DNA of 64,000 nucleotides, taken from positions 27,230,131 to 27,294,130 of the forward strand of contig NC_058163.1 in assembly GCF_020080835.1 (NCBI RefSeq). Direction: 5' to 3'. The notes beneath the pieces are model-generated. The model did no database searches. It was given only the letters and a program-made list of their open reading frames with translations, and was not told where the DNA came from. The translations under genes and the position numbers were made by a program. How positions within the stretch are numbered: position 1 is the stretch's first letter; every line of letters starts with the position of its first letter. This DNA is from Cotesia glomerata. Its lineage: Eukaryota > Arthropoda > Insecta > Hymenoptera > Braconidae. Below are positions 14,301-25,433 of this stretch, one piece after another.

Positions 14301-16590
14301 CAAAATTTAATTGTAAATTCTCCCATGAAAAAAAAAAAATATAAAAAAATTATATTTTGTAGTACATAAAAAGATTTTAAATATATTAAAAATCTGTAAA
14401 AAATATATAAAAAATATGTATAATAAATATATTTTTAATATATAGAAGGATTTATTTGTATTAAAAAATATTTGTTAATAGTTAACAAATCATTTATTAG
14501 AGACGACTTTTTGGTATTAAAAAAATATTTGTTAGTATTTAAAATGATTTGTTTGTATTTAATAAATCTGATATTCATTTATTAAATATTAATAAATCTT
14601 TTTAAATACTAAGAAATATTTGTTAAGGACTAAAAAGTGGTCTCTAATAAATGATTTATTAAATATTTTTAATTATAAAAAAATCCTTCTATCAGTGTAT
14701 TTACTATACATATTTTTTATATATTTTTAATGTATTTCGACATATATTATTTTTTCATGAGGAAAAGATTGTCAAAAAATTTAAATAAAAAATTAATATC
14801 AATTTTGTCGAGGTGATTTGAAAGAACAAGATTTGGGTCTGCCAGAAAATAATTAATAAAATTAAAAACTTAGTTATAGTAAATTTGAAAATGAAATAAA
14901 AATAATAAATGAATACTTAAAACATTATTCAGTACGTGGATCTGGATGAGTTTTTATCAGAGAATGGAATACCTGTCGACGGAGTGGGCGGTGGAGTACA
15001 AGGCAGCATGCAGCCAGGTCAATTACACAAACTGAATAACCCAAATGAAGCTGGGAGCCACCAAGGACCTGCTGGATTACATCTTGAACCGGTTACCAAG
15101 CGCGAAAGATCACCCTCTCCGAGCGATTGTTGTTCACCTGACACACTAAATCCACCATCACCTGCCGACTCGAGTAAATATGACCTTTTATTAACTAATA
15201 ATTATTTGGTTAGTAAGTCACCTTCTTACCGATTTAAGAAAATACTTGTAAGGAGCTTTGTAGAGATTTTGGCGAGTAGAGGTCGCGGCTTGTGTGACAA
15301 CTGAATACAATGGGTTATCTATTGTCTTATAGCGCTGTCGATGGCTTCATCGGGCCGAGACTTTGACCCGAGAACCCGGGCATTCTCCGATGAGGAACTC
15401 AAACCACAGCCGATGATTAAGAAATCTCGGAAACAGGTATTAAAAGTCACTCTACAGTTTCTTTTATTTTTTTTTTACTTCACTGTTACCGAGAGATGGG
15501 TTTTATTAAATTAATTGTTTTGGTGGGATGTTTGGGTGTTGCAGTTTGTGCCGGATGACCTGAAGGATGACAAATATTGGGCTCGTCGTAGGAAGAATAA
15601 TATGGCTGCTAAAAGATCGCGTGATGCGCGTCGAATGAAGGAAAATCAAATTGCTTTAAGAGCTGGTTTTCTTGAAAAAGAGGTAATTGTTTCTTCTTTA
15701 AGATTTGGTTAACAATTATTAACAAAATGGAGGAAGCGACAAAATGTCGGATGCGTGCGCATATTATTAGATTCATTTTTTTTTACACAAAAATTATTAA
15801 AAGGAATTAAAATTTCCTAATTATTAGAATGATTAAAAGGCAAGCAATCCAAGAAGATTGTAATTTCTTCTTTAACAGTTGGTAAAAAATTATGGACAAA
15901 GTGGCGGATGCGTGCGCATCCCAATAGATTTATTTTTTTTTTACACACAGAAAACAAAATTTACTTGAATTAAGTAAATAATTTTGAAGAATTTAATCTT
16001 CTTGATTTGAGTAGAAAATTTCTTAAACTAAGAAATTTTTCTTGGTTTAAATAAATTTTACTCAATTCAATAACTTTTTGTCTTGATTCAAAACAATGAA
16101 ACTTTTCAAAATTATTTTCTTGGTTCAAGAATTTTTCTTTTGATTCAAGTTAATTTTTTTTTTTTTCAATGCACAAAAAGTATTGAAAGAAATTAAAATT
16201 CTGTTATTTTCCATACTTTTTAATTAGTTTCTTTAATTAGAATGATTAAAAGGCAAGAAGATTGTAATTTCTTCTTTAAGAGTTGGTAAAAAATTATGAA
16301 CAAAATGGAGGAAGCGACAAAATGGCGGATGCCTTCGCATTCCAATAGATTTATTTAAAAAAAAAAAAAAAAAAAAAGTATTAAAAGAAATTAAAATTTT
16401 GTTATTTTCAATACTTTTTAATTAGTTTCTTTAATTAAAATGATTAAAATGCAAGATGATTGTAATTTAATTAATGAATGAATGGTATTTTTTTTTTTTC
16501 CAGAATATGGGACTGCGACAAGAACTCGATCGATTAAAGAACGAAAACATGTTATTACGTGATAAACTAAGTAAATATACGGATGTCTAA
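3707..16590 (+). CDS. Pdp1: PAR-domain bZIP transcription factor, Pdp1/HLF type (six coding exons)
   Basis: Nuclear DNA-binding factor of the PAR (proline and acidic rich) bZIP family; fly Pdp1 acts in the clock loop with vrille and in growth control. Exons: 3707-4031, 13457-13590, 14933-15173, 15333-15436, 15545-15682, 16504-16590; they total 1029 nt (342 residues), all junctions GT-AG and in phase. Residues 1-108 are rich in Gln, Pro and His. Residues 109-160 carry the family block AAFLGPNLWDKTLPYD and then DLDEFLSENGIP. Residues 234-268 hold the PAR segment with FDPRTRAFSDEELKPQP. Residues 269-314 contain the basic region (RRRKNNMAAKRSRDARR), and the leucine zipper runs into the last exon, ending LSKYTDV. 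In insects this gene usually has several promoters, so 3707 is probably one start among several; other first exons may lie in intron 1 but I could not prove one. Confidence 0.93.
5113..5141 (+). repeat. 29-bp repeat, copy 1, ending in AGATGGCGC
   Basis: Identical to 11202-11230. Flanks remain partly similar on both sides (a TATTTTAA stretch before and a GCGCG-rich segment then AATTTGAAATA-like sequence after), so the repeat is longer than the perfect core. The end, AGATGGCGC at 5133-5141, resembles the core of the insect CTCF motif. Confidence 0.6.
9058..9067. promoter_or_regulatory. PAR-bZIP / VRI-PDP1 consensus site
   Basis: GTTACGTAAT matches the family recognition consensus RTTAYGTAAY exactly. 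It lies inside intron 1 of the PAR-bZIP gene itself, so auto- or cross-regulation (with Vrille) is conceivable. One short motif in AT-rich DNA is weak evidence on its own. Confidence 0.35.
10683..10977. mobile_element. Small non-autonomous element with 12-bp inverted ends
   Basis: TGCACGCCTCAT at 10683-10694 is matched by its exact reverse complement at 10966-10977. Next to the left end lies a short GC-rich hairpin, AGCGCGAAGCGCG, followed by TGAGG which pairs back to CCTCA. No coding capacity. Such a hairpin next to an end is seen in Helitron-like elements, while paired inverted ends suggest a MITE; I see no clear target-site duplication. Confidence 0.45.
11202..11230 (+). repeat. 29-bp repeat, copy 2, ending in AGATGGCGC
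   Basis: Same orientation as the copy at 5113 and in the same intron, 6.1 kb away. The core AGATGGCGC is at 11222-11230. Either two copies of a dispersed element or a duplicated regulatory site. Confidence 0.6.
14321..14763. mobile_element. Foldback (inverted-repeat) element in Pdp1 intron 2
   Basis: The left end, TCCCATGAAAAAA, is mirrored by TTTTTTCATGAGGA at the right end. Internally, AAATCATTTATTAGAGAC on the left arm is the near-complement of GTCTCTAATAAATGATTTA on the right arm. The whole unit can fold on itself. It is AT-rich with no reading frame, as for a MITE. Boundaries are approximate. Confidence 0.5.
15545..16590 (+). CDS. Pdp1: Pdp1 bZIP exons (basic region and leucine zipper)
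   Basis: Exon 15545-15682 begins with FVPDDLKDDKYWARRRKNN, the classic PAR-bZIP basic region, and ends EKE at a GTAATT donor in phase 0. Exon 16504-16590 supplies the rest of the zipper (heptad leucines in LRQELDRLKNENMLLRDKL) and the stop. The intron between them is about 820 bp and holds three imperfect direct repeats. These two exons alone identify the family. Confidence 0.95.
15683..16503 (+). repeat. Three imperfect direct repeats in the last Pdp1 intron
   Basis: A segment of roughly 90-100 bp starting with TTTCTTCTTTAA and including AAATGGAGGAAGCGACAAAATG or a close variant occurs at about 15685-15775, 15858-15950 and 16260-16355, with a partial fourth at about 16450. An AT-rich insert with TTCTTGATTTGAGT-like inverted stretches lies at about 15955-16165. 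Confidence 0.55.
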
Positions 16591-18800
16591 CAAACGGCCA
16601 AGTCCAAAATTTCATCGTCTTGACAAGATTAAAAAAAAAAAATTATAAATAAATAATAAATAGACTCTAGGCGTACTCGGAGGAATCCACCCGCTTAAGA
16701 AGAGTATCTAAAACATTATCAAGAAGATGAAGCAGCTGAAGTGTTTTTGACAATTTTTCCCTGCCTCGAGATCTCTGTTAAAGATTCTTCGTTACCAAGA
16801 TACCCCAGAAAAATTTTATATTAAATCCAGCTTCCCAATCATCCCGAAGATGACGAGAAGAAATATATCATCATCAAAAGTTTACAATAAAAATAAATGA
16901 AAAAAAAAAAAATTGTCAAGAGAACCTTAAGTTTCTTCACCATCGTCGCCTCACTTGTACATAGTTATATATGTATAGTTAGATTATATACGTCATTCGA
17001 TGTCATATTTGCAGCTACGAACAATATTAAAAAGTAAAACTTTAAAATTATTATAAATGCAATGAAAGAGAGAGTGAGCTACGAGACAGGGAGAAATGAG
17101 TGCGTGTGTGTATGTGCCGTTAACTTTTTTTGGATCTTTAATTGATTTAAAAACATTAAAAGAAAAAATTCAACTTTAATTTCTTCTTAATAGATCAATT
17201 GATTAATTAATCATCCAACTAATTAGACTATTAATTAATTGATTAATTTAGCAGCTTTGTTATTTTTTAGATAAAGTTATTTAAAATTTCGGACACATTG
17301 TTACCATAATAATAATATTAATAACAACAAATAAACATTTGTATATGAGAATGTAATTTACACGTGCAGATACGTCGTAAAAATAATAATATAAGTATGT
17401 AGATTTAATGAATTTAAAACTGCACGAATGCAAAGGTTGTCTCAAAAATTATATTTAATTAAATTAATGAGAATTGTATTTGTACGGTAATTGGAATTTT
17501 TTACGTCCAAATTTGCAGTTTTTTAAAAAAGATATTTAATTAAAGCTCTTAATTAATTATTGTTGAGACAATTGCTAAATAGCAACAAAGTGATTAAAGA
17601 ATAATAATAATAAATCATAATTAATTATAGATTGAAAAGGTAAGAGTACATTTACTCTACAATAATTAACCTTTTCTTTTTAAGTTTCTAGATATTTATT
17701 TTGTTTATAAATATATATGAGAATATATACACACGAAAAATTATTAAAGATATTAAAAAAAAAAAAAAAAAAAAAAAAAGAGTAAAGACGACAGAATTAT
17801 TGAGAGAATATTATTAAATTTATTATTATTATTATATTAAAAATTCTGCACGTATGATTAAATGTTCATTGACTAAAATTTATTGATAATTATAGACGCC
17901 TTATTTTTTAATATTATTATAATTATAATTATTATTATGTTATTTTTATTTTGAATACTTTAGTATCATGAGTTACCGATACAATTTATAGTTGTTCGTG
18001 TATAAATTTTTTGATTATTTAAATTTTTATTTTTAAAGATAAAAAGATAAAAAGATAAAAAAATTGTTGACTTATTAATTATTTTATGTTATATATTTAA
18101 AAAACTAATTGTACTAATTGGCCTAATATAATATAAATCAGATTATTATGTATGATAGTTCCATCATATTCGATATAAAAAATTTTTAAGTATGACGAAA
18201 AAAAAAAAAATTCTTTTTAATTATTGACGATGACATTTTTGTCCGGAATTAGAAAAATAAAATTAATGTTTGATTATTTTTGACAAAAGCTTGTAGTGTA
18301 ACAATAAATATTATTTACTGCGATCGTCCATAAATCATCGAATTTTTAGATAAATTTATTTAGAGTAAATAAAGTAAAGATTGCAGTTATCAGCCGCTTT
18401 TGTCGCAAAGTAACCCAGTAATTATTTTAAAAGAAATAATTATTAAAAAAAAATTGTAAAATTAATAAATACTTGTTGCTAAGGTATAATTGATCTGCAA
18501 TGTGATAAAAGGAATTATGGATAACTATAACTAAAACGTAAATAATAAAAATAAATTACTATAAATAAAATTTTAAAAAAGTTAACTAAAATAAAAACGT
18601 AATGCGTTTAAACAAAATGAGTGAAAATGTTCAACACGAAAAATACAAAAATCTATTGATTGTATCACCTTCCTAAAGAATATATGTATTTGTTATTGTT
18701 TTAATTATTTTTATTTTTCTTTTATTTACTCATTAGTTTTATCCTTAAGTAATTTTAAGAAATAAATCTTTTATTTTTTTTTAAATACTTATATTTTAAA
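16591..18800 (+). other. Probable 3' UTR of Pdp1
   Basis: Downstream of the stop the sequence has no gene. It contains AATAAA-type signals (for example near 17331 and 18763). PAR-bZIP messages often have long 3' UTRs, but which signal is used cannot be told. Simple-sequence runs (poly-A near 17754-17779) are present. Confidence 0.4.
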
Positions 18801-18857
18801 AGCCATAATCGAAGCGGCTGAACTTTAGCTGATTTAGCTGATTTAGCTTTTACTTTA

Positions 18858-19046
18858 ATGATAATTAATTTAGCAGATAGTCGATAATTTTAAAAATTTT
18901 TCTAACAAATAAATTGTGATAAAAAAAAATTGACATTTCGAAATTTTGGAAGACTGAAAATGAAATTTTTTTAAGATAATTTTTTGGAGTAAATTTATGT
19001 GATAAAAAAATTTAAAAATTGTCAAGTGACAGCTAAATTTAATATC
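18858..19046. mobile_element. AT-rich MITE of the TTAGC family, copy a
   Basis: Left end AATTTAGCAGATA, right end GTGACAGCTAAATTTAAT. Closely resembles the copy at 28018-28214 over its whole length. No coding capacity. Confidence 0.5.
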
Positions 19047-19249
19047 ATTTTATTTTAATTAGTAGTTAGTGCTTAAAAAAATTACACTTGATTATTTTTA
19101 ACTCCAGAACTTTTAAAAGCCAATTTTACAACTGAGAATATTTTTTTTTTCATTTATCTAACAATTTTAATGTTTTATTTTTATCATTACTAAATTTTTA
19201 TCAATAGATATTTATAAGACTTAAAATAGATATCTGAAAATTTTTTATA

Positions 19250-19446
19250 TTAATAAAGTTAGCCGAAATTTTTTATTTTTTTTTATTTTGCTTAATTTAT
19301 TAAATTATAACTAAAAAATATTTTTAAAAAATTAAACTTATAGTTTTTTTATTATAATTTACTTATAATTTTTTTTTTTATTTTTTTGTAATAATTTTTT
19401 AATATAAAAAATCATAAAATTTTTTAGATGTCGGCTAACTTTATTT
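19250..19446. mobile_element. AT-rich MITE of the TTAGC family, copy b
   Basis: Begins AATAAAGTTAGCCGA and ends TCGGCTAACTTTATTT, an inverted pair. The interior shares the ATTATAACTAAAAAATATTTT segment with the copies at 29447 and 32394. Confidence 0.6.
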
Positions 19447-20124
19447 TCATAAATTTTTTTTTTAATTTTACTTAACAAAAATTATTAAAAAAATCTTACC
19501 TGTAATTTTTAATATTTTTTCTCGATCAATATTGGCAATATTGGCTTGAATATTTTTTTTTATTAGAAAATATTGTCAGCTGTTTTCATAACCTCTGATG
19601 GTAAGAAACTTACCCGAGGATTGTTATTATTGTCAGGAAAACAATAATATGTTTGTGTTTATATACACGTCAGACAAAAGTAGTGGATTAATAAGTTAAC
19701 AATTAAAATATGTTTAAAAAAAATTACAATAAAATTAACGAGAAACTTTTTAATACAATAAAAATAATAATTAACACTAATTTATTATTTTATTTACGAA
19801 CTTAGTACAATTAGTACCACTTGATATAAAATTAGTTCTGATATGAAAGAAACTTTTGATCAATTTTCCGTCACGCAATTACACGTTATTTTAAATTTCA
19901 AGTTTAATTTAATTTTCAAAAGTGTTAACTGCTAATTTACCTGAAACTCGCGCTCTGTATTAAATTAGCTTTATGTCCGGTCGCAGAGTCACGGTAAGTG
20001 TGTGTCAACATCAACCGATCAACGTGGCTATCATGAGACAGTAGCAGCAATTAATCATACGGCTTGCGGAAAAACATAAGTAAATTAAAGAAAAAATAGT
20101 TCATTAAATTATTATTCAATAAAA
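19447..20124. other. Intergenic region and probable promoter of JHEH copy 1
   Basis: AT-rich intergenic DNA. The segment 19930-20080 has a more even base composition and probably holds the promoter and 5' UTR of the gene starting at 20125. I see no other gene. Confidence 0.4.
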
Positions 20125-22246
20125 ATGGAAATTTCACCGGTATTAAAAGTCACAGCAGGCTTACTGATGGCTGCTGTGATGACAATATTTTATATTAACA
20201 AGCCATCTACGGTAGTTGTACCAAAATTGCCGAATACTTGGTGGGGTCCAGGAACGGGAAATTTACAAGCTGACAAAACTGTCAGACAGTTTGAAATTTT
20301 ATTTACTGAAGCGGTAAGCAATTAATTAATTATTTATTTAGTTGTATAGTTCAATGAATTTTAATACGAGTTAATAATTTATTGTTGATAACTTTATCAG
20401 CAAGTGAATGACCTGAAAAGCAGATTGAAAAACACGAGAGATTTGGCTCGACCTTTGGAAGGTACAGGATGGACTTACGGAACCAGTGGGACATTTTTTA
20501 AAAAAAATATTGTTGATTACTGGCTGAACAAGTATGACTTCAAAAAGCGGCTCGCGTATTTGAACAAGTACGACCAATTTAAAACAAACATTCAAGGTAA
20601 GCGTATCCATTAATTATTAAGTAAAAATTAATAATACTAATGATTGATAATTATTTGTTGAAGGTCTGGACATTCATTTCATTCACGTGAAACCTAAAAA
20701 TACCCAAGGAAAAAAAGTAGTACCTTTGTTAATTCTCCACGGCTGGCCAGGATCAGTCAGAGAATTTTACGAATTAATTCCCATGCTGACTTCTCCACAA
20801 GCAGATCATGATTTTGTCTTCGAAGTTATTGCGCCTTCGTTACCAGGTTTTGGCTTCTCCAGCCCTGCGGTGCGACCTGGGTTGGGTTCCAAAGAAATGG
20901 CTGTTGTTATGATGAATCTGATGCGCAGACTGGGCTTCGATAAATTCTATACCCAAGGCGGCGACTGGGGATCTATCATAGCCGGACAAATGGCAACGCT
21001 ATTCCCTCAACAGTAAAAATAAATTTAAATAGCAAATTATTAAAATCAATTACATGACATTCAATTACATTTTTAGTGTCTTGGGGATCCATTCAAACTA
21101 TTGCTTTCTTGCGGGATGGAATACAGCATTCAAGATATTTTTATACAGCTTCTTTCCGTCATTATTGTTACCTGAAGAAGATCATCATCTTCTTTACCCA
21201 ATGAAGAAACTTTTCTTCAAAGAACTCTTCGCGACTGGTTACTTACATATACAAGCAACTAAACCTGACACTGTTGGTGTGTAATTTATTTAATATTTAT
21301 CTTTATTTATTATTATTATTACACTAAAGTTAGTTGACGTTTTTAATTTTTTTTTTTAATTATTAAATTAGAACTAAAAAGCTTTTTTACGAACGAAATT
21401 TTTTTTTATTACAATTTTTTCAATAAAAAAAATTTTTTTAATTTTTAAATGTCGGCTAACTTAATTTTTTTTTTTTTTTTTTAATTAAATTATTAGTAAA
21501 AAAATTTCACTAAAAAATTGCACTTGTCGTTTTTTAAATCTTCAAGAAGTAAAGTAATTATTTTAATATTTTTGTAACAATTTTATCAATAAGAAAAGTT
21601 ATAAAAATTTTCAGATATTCGCCAATTTTATTTTCTGCTCTGAAAATATGTATATTTTTAGTCACTGTTAATTTCTTAAAAATGTCTATAATTTTGAATT
21701 GCCAGGAATTGGTCTGAGTGACTCACCAGCAGGACTAGCCGGTTACGTGCTAGAAAAATTTTCTTATGGTTTAGACCCTTCTTACCAATCCAGAGATGAT
21801 GGCGGAATTTACGAAAAATTCACTCCAGACACTTTAATCGACAATTTAATGATCTACTGGATTTCGAACAGCATGACAACGTCCATGAGACTCTACGCAG
21901 AGTCATTGAATTCTTTTAGTAGACTCTCCGAATTATCGTACGTAATATTAACCTTTATTTAATTTCCAAACATTTATAAGTTATCAATTTTTTAATTTTT
22001 TAATTTTTCAGATGGCCTATCAAAGTACCCACTGCCTGTGCGCAATTTCCACACGAGTTATTTTATTACCCTCCGAAATTGCTTCAAGACAAATACCTCA
22101 ATCTAGTCCTAGTGACGAGGATGCCTCAAGGAGGACATTTTCCAGCGCTAGAAGAACCAAAACTCTTGTCCGATGATATTTGGAAATTTACAGCGGCTAT
22201 ATTTAACTCTACCAAATTACCAGAAACCAAAAAAGATGAATTTTAA
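20125..22246 (+). CDS. Jheh: Juvenile hormone epoxide hydrolase, copy 1
   Basis: Microsomal epoxide hydrolase of the alpha/beta-hydrolase fold; hydrates the epoxide of juvenile hormone to a diol at the endoplasmic reticulum. Exons: 20125-20313, 20401-20596, 20664-21012, 21077-21276, 21706-21937, 22012-22246 (1401 nt, 466 residues, the usual family length). A membrane segment lies at about residues 6-24, followed by the N-terminal epoxide hydrolase domain with WWGPG. HGWPGS (154-159) is the oxyanion-hole motif, Asp229 in GGDWGS the nucleophile, Glu404 in FPHE the acid and His431 in GGHF the base. All are intact, so the enzyme should be active. Near-identical to copy 2 from the middle of exon 1 through exon 3. 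A detoxification role (general microsomal epoxide hydrolase) cannot be excluded. Confidence 0.93.
21324..21466. mobile_element. AT-rich MITE of the TTAGC family, copy c, in JHEH copy 1 intron 4
   Basis: Left end CTAAAGTTAGTTGACGT, right end ATGTCGGCTAACTTAA, an inverted pair around an AT-rich core. Absent from the equivalent intron of copy 2, which has a different insert. Confidence 0.5.
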
Positions 22247-22965
22247 CATCACAGTAATTATTATTAAGTTATTATTAAGTAATAACTTAATAATTATTTA
22301 TTAATTATTAAGTTTAGAAATTTTCGTTAATTTATGAATAAACATATATTCCATGACATTTTATAGTCATAAAATTATTTTTATAAGATACACAGGTAGA
22401 TAGAGAAACTTTTTTAGAAAAATAAGTCTTAGATAGAGAATTTCATCTTATTAATAAATGCGTGAAGAAACTTTTGAATAATTGATGGACCTTGAATGAG
22501 ATTCTAATTCGATAAAAAAATAATTTTGCACTAATAAAAATTCCTATAAATCTGTATGTAAAATTAATAATATTAAATTCCTTTGGGTAGATCTCTCTAC
22601 TTAAGTAAACACCGATAATTTTATTTAGAAAAAAAAAAAAAGAGATAAAGACCTCTTATCAGTAGAATTTTATAATAAGTTTAATATATAAAAGTCAGAA
22701 TAAGTTAAATTACATGAAAATTTTCTAGTAGGTAGATTTATGTTTATATAACCACAGAAATAAACCTGTTACGCAACTATCATGACTCTTTGATACAAGT
22801 ATGATACTTAAACTTCAGACTCAATTGAAATTGAGACGACAGTAACGGTTTGTTGTGCTCTGACGGGCGTTCAATGCACCGTTATCTTACCGGGCCGTAA
22901 CAGATTCATCTCTTGAATTGGTCAAGGAATAAGTTATTAAATTTTTAGTTTTTTATAAAAATAAA
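22247..22965. other. Intergenic region between JHEH copies 1 and 2
   Basis: Contains the 3' UTR of copy 1 (AATAAA-like signal near 22338) and, close to 22966, the promoter and 5' UTR of copy 2. The 5' flanks of the two copies are not obviously similar, so the homogenised tract does not include the promoters. Confidence 0.45.
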
Positions 22966-25067
22966 ATGGGATTTTTCGTAGTGATTAAAGTTATTGTCGG
23001 ATTGTTGATGGTAGGTTTTATGTCATTGTTTTATTTACAAAAGTCGTCTGTCAAAACGATAGAATTGCCGAATACTTGGTGGGGTCCAGGAACGGAAAAT
23101 TTACAAGCTGACAAAACTGTCAGACAGTTTGAAATTTTATTTACTGAAGCGGTAAGCAATTAATTAATTATTTATTTAGTTGTATAGTTCAATGAATTTT
23201 AATACGAGTTAATAATTCATTGTTGATAACTTTATCAGCAAGTGAATGACCTGAAAAGCAGATTGAAAAACACGAGAGATTTGGCTCGACCTTTGGAAGG
23301 TACAGGATGGACTTACGGAACCAGTGGGACATTTTTGAAAAAAAATATTGTTGATTACTGGCTGAACAAGTATGACTTCAAAAAGCGGCTCGCGTATTTA
23401 AACAAGTACGACCAATTTAAAACAAACATTCAAGGTAAGCGTATCCATTAATTATTAAGTAAAAATTAATAATACTAATGATTGATAATTATTTGTTGAA
23501 GGTCTGGACATTCATTTCATTCACGTGAAACCTAAAAATACCCAAGGAAAAAAAGTTTTACCTTTGTTAATTCTCCACGGCTGGCCAGGATCAGTCAGAG
23601 AATTTTACGAATTAATTCCCATGCTGACTTCTCCACAAGCAGACCATGATTTTGTCTTTGAAGTTATTGCGCCTTCGTTACCAGGTTTTGGCTTCTCCAG
23701 CCCTGCAGTGCGACCTGGGTTGGGTTCCAAAGAAATGGCTGTTGTTATGATGAATCTGATGCGCAGACTGGGCTTCGATAAATTCTATACTCAAGGCGGC
23801 GACTGGGGATCTATTATTGTCGGACAAATGGCGACGTTATTCCCTCAACAGTAAGAATTATTCCACACCATGAGTCAGTAGATAAATATTCATCACAGTG
23901 ACTCACAAAAATAAATTATTTATTTTTCCAGCGTCTTGGGAATTCATTCAAACTTTTGCGGCGTATTAGGCTTCAAAACAACCTTAAAAACATTCTTATA
24001 CAGTTTCTTCCCTTCATTACTACTGCCTAAAGAAGACCACCATCTTCTTTATCCAATGAAGAAACATTTCTTCAGCAAACTTCTTGAGACTGGTTACTTG
24101 CATATACAAGCAACCAAACCTGATACTGTTGGTCTGAATTATTTATTTATTTCTTTTCTCTACACGTAAAGAACAAGATGATGACATTGGATATCATTTC
24201 AGATTAGACGGAGTGAAAAAAATTTTTAGATAGTAGCTAGTATAATCCTGATTACAATGAGTATAATCCAGATATCACGCAGTATAATCTGGATTTTTTT
24301 TAGCTACAATCTGAAATTCTTTTTCATCAGAGATATCACTGAGTATAATCTGGGATGATATCCAGTGTCATATTGTTCTTTCCGTGTATAAGTCAACAAA
24401 AATTTAATTCAATAAATAATAATTTATTAGAGTTATTTTTCAGTGACCGATTATTATAAATAATAATAATTATTATTATTATAGATACTAATATTTAAAT
24501 ATTAATTTTTGCCTATAGGAATCGGTCCAAGTGACTCTCCCGCATCTCTAGCCGGTTACGTGCTGGAAAAATTTTCTTCTGCAACAAATTCCGCTTACAA
24601 AACCAGAGATGACGGGGGAATTTACGAAAAATTCACTGCAGACGCTTTAATAGACAATTTAATGATGTACTGGATACCAAACAGTATGACTACGGCCATG
24701 AGAATTTACGCAGAATCATTTAATTTACAATCTGGCTTAAACGAAATGTAGTATGTGTCCTAATTATCTTTTTAATTTTTTTTTAATTTAATTAAGACTA
24801 TCAATCTAAAAAAAAAAAACATTTTGTTTTAGCTGGCCAATCTTAGTCCCGAGTGCCTGTGCGCAATTTCCCAACGAGTTGATCTTCTTTCCTGAGGAAT
24901 TTCTCCGAGATAAATTCTACAATCTAATCCAAGTGACAAGGATGCCTCGAGGAGGACACTTTGCTGCTTTAGAGGAACCCAAACTCCTGTCCGACGACGT
25001 CTGGAAATTCGTAGCAGCCGTTCAAAATTCTTCTAAGTCAGCAAACGCTAAAAAAGACGAATTTTAA
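22966..25067 (+). CDS. Jheh: Juvenile hormone epoxide hydrolase, copy 2
   Basis: Same enzyme family and exon plan as copy 1. Exons: 22966-23151, 23239-23434, 23502-23850, 23932-24131, 24519-24750, 24833-25067 (1398 nt, 465 residues). Asp228 in GGDWGS, Glu403 in FPNE and His430 in GGHF form the catalytic triad; HGWPGS is present. The N-terminal membrane anchor differs from copy 1, whereas exons 1b-3 and introns 1-2 are almost the same. The exon 4 donor GTCTGA is weak but is the only GT that keeps frame. For exon 5 I chose the GTATGT donor at 24751 because it gives the same exon length as in copy 1; GTAGTA at 24748 also keeps frame. Confidence 0.92.
24161..24390. mobile_element. MITE in JHEH copy 2 intron 4
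   Basis: Left end TACACGTAAAGAACAAGAT and further ATGACATTGGATATCA pair with TGATATCCAGTGTCATATTG and TTCTTTCCGTGTATA at the right end. The interior has four copies of a GTATAATC(C/T)-type motif. About 230 bp, non-coding. Confidence 0.65.
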
Positions 25068-25433
25068 TTGTAAATAAAATTGCAAGTCATTAAAATCAAA
25101 ATGTTTATAATAAATATTTGTAAAAAATGATGCAGAGTATTCTTTCAAACATAAACACGGTGACACATCAAATATCACAGTTGCATTGAACAAAAAAGAA
25201 AATTAGATAAGAGAATGACACAAAAGATTTATTAATCTTCTGTCTCACTCATTGCGTGTATATATATAGCTGAGTTATTTCTTTTATTATATTACTTAAA
25301 ACGCGACAATAATCATTGATAATTTACCACCGGACTTTATACTTAATATTTGCACGCTCGTTTTTAAGATACTTGTGCACAGTGATCAGTAGAACGGTAT
25401 CTGCCGAACTGTTCGGATCAAACGTTAGTGATA

